Shown one piece after another: positions 36,852-37,742 of a stretch of DNA of 37,742 nt. The DNA comes from Vibrio sp. 10N.261.55.A7 (GTDB lineage: Bacteria; Pseudomonadota; Gammaproteobacteria; Enterobacterales; Vibrionaceae), in NCBI RefSeq assembly GCF_002877365.1, contig NZ_MCWZ01000321.1, positions 1-37,742 of the forward strand, given 5' to 3'. The position numbers and the translations under genes are program-made. Each line of letters opens with the position of its first letter. Position 1 is the stretch's first letter. A model generated the notes under the pieces. It did not search any database, was not told the DNA's origin, and worked only from the letters and a program-made list of their open reading frames with translations.

Positions 36852-37742
36852 ATGTTCGACTTTGCAAATTTCTATCAACTCATTGCTCAAGAAGACCGTC
36901 TTCAGCCATGGCTGAATACACTCCCACAACAGTTAACGGATTGGCAAAATGCAGAGCATGGAGATTTTGATCGCTGGCTAAGAGCCCTGAAGAAAATCCA
37001 ATCAGGTAAACCTGACAATATTGATTTGAAAGATTCGGTATCGTTATCCAACTCGACGCCTCTAAGTTCTGGTGAAACGAAAAAACTCGAGAACTTACTT
37101 AAAACATTTCACCCTTGGCGCAAAGGGCCATATACCGTTCATGACATTCATATCGATACGGAATGGCGCAGTGATTGGAAATGGGATCGCGTATTGCCCC
37201 ATATTTCACCGCTGAAAAATCGCAATGTCTTGGATGTTGGTTGCGGTAATGGTTACCACATGTGGCGCATGTTGGGCGAAGAAGCTCGCCTTTGTATCGG
37301 TATCGACCCTTCTCACCTATTCCTTGTTCAATTCGAAGCCATTAGAAAACTGATGGGTGATGACCAACGTACGCATCTATTGCCACTAGGTATTGAACAA
37401 ATGCCAAAACTAGAGGCATTTGACACTGTATTTAGTATGGGTGTTCTATACCATCGTCGCTCCCCTCTTGATCATCTGATTCAACTGAAAGACCAGCTCG
37501 TTTCAGGTGGAGAGCTAGTTTTAGAAACGCTCGTCATTGAAGGCGATGAAAACACCGTTTTAGTGCCTGTTGATCGCTATGCGCAAATGCGTAACGTTTA
37601 CTTCTTTCCATCGGCTCGTGCATTGAAAGTTTGGTTAGAACAAGTTGGCTTTGAGAGCGTTCGTATCGTTGATGAAAATACAACAACAACGGGTGAGCAA
37701 CGCACAACTGAATGGATGACGCACAATTCACTACCCGACTAC
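36852..37742 (+). CDS. cmoB: tRNA 5-carboxymethoxyuridine methyltransferase-like enzyme CmoB (partial)
   Basis: CmoB transfers the carboxymethyl group of carboxy-SAM to 5-hydroxyuridine 34 in tRNAs, giving cmo5U. The frame is open from the ATG at 36852, with AGGAA seven bases upstream, to the window end: 297 codons. About 26 residues of a typical 323-residue CmoB are missing beyond the edge. [20 protein letters not shown] and the SAM motif [15 protein letters not shown] identify it. Confidence 0.93.
   Translation, partial: MFDFANFYQLIAQEDRLQPWLNTLPQQLTDWQNAEHGDFDRWLRALKKIQSGKPDNIDLKDSVSLSNSTPLSSGETKKLENLLKTFHPWRKGPYTVHDIHIDTEWRSDWKWDRVLPHISPLKNRNVLDVGCGNGYHMWRMLGEEARLCIGIDPSHLFLVQFEAIRKLMGDDQRTHLLPLGIEQMPKLEAFDTVFSMGVLYHRRSPLDHLIQLKDQLVSGGELVLETLVIEGDENTVLVPVDRYAQMRNVYFFPSARALKVWLEQVGFESVRIVDENTTTTGEQRTTEWMTHNSLPDY

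Overview
The window looks like chromosomal DNA of a Vibrio or close relative. The evidence is the set of families and their order: fruBKA with divergent FruR/Cra, an arsR-gapdh-phosphatase-arsJ operon of the V. cholerae 'var' type, cydABX-ybgC-tolQRAB-pal-cpoB-nadA, ruvCAB next to aspS, and cmoAB. Most of it is ordinary core genome. I cannot name the species.

Layout. (1) 1-1302: a PLP-dependent ACC deaminase/D-cysteine desulfhydrase-like enzyme and a small DUF1496 protein. (2) 1329-6715: the fructose PTS operon fruBKA on the minus strand and fruR/cra diverging on the plus strand. Three palindromic FruR operators and a terminator-like hairpin lie in the shared region. (3) 6743-10006: an arsenate-resistance operon of ArsR repressor, second-type GAPDH, HCx5R phosphatase and ArsJ exporter. 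It has an arsR operator upstream and a long hairpin just before arsJ. (4) 10323-12421: a LysR regulator diverging from a DoxX membrane protein and a cysteine-type GST. (5) 12422-13612: a scar of an integrated element, with a truncated tyrosine recombinase beside tRNA-Ser(GGA). (6) 13693-18682: alanine exporter AlaE, an orphan hybrid sensor kinase, a YecA/YgfB protein and a two-TM potassium channel with an RCK domain. (7) 18794-28461: nadA, the Tol-Pal envelope operon, and cytochrome bd oxidase including the 35-residue cydX. (8) 28805-34645: ruvB, ruvA, a frameshifted chemotaxis receptor wedged between ruvA and ruvC, ruvC and aspS. (9) 34949-37742: a DUF72 protein, cmoA, and cmoB, which runs off the window end.

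How the genes work together. FruB passes phosphate to FruA, which imports fructose as fructose-1-phosphate. FruK converts that to fructose-1,6-bisphosphate, and FruR senses fructose-1-phosphate. In the ars operon the GAPDH makes 1-arseno-3-phosphoglycerate and ArsJ carries out the export step, with no ArsC/ArsB present. TolQRA, TolB, Pal and CpoB form the envelope-constriction machine. RuvABC resolves Holliday junctions. CmoA and CmoB modify the wobble uridine of tRNAs.

I found no CRISPR array, intact mobile element or clearly new defence system. The observations most worth a second look are the possible attenuator and operator arrangement in the fruB leader, the ArsR whose usual metal-binding cysteines are replaced, the hairpin separating arsJ from its operon partners, the frameshifted receptor, and the integrase scar at tRNA-Ser.
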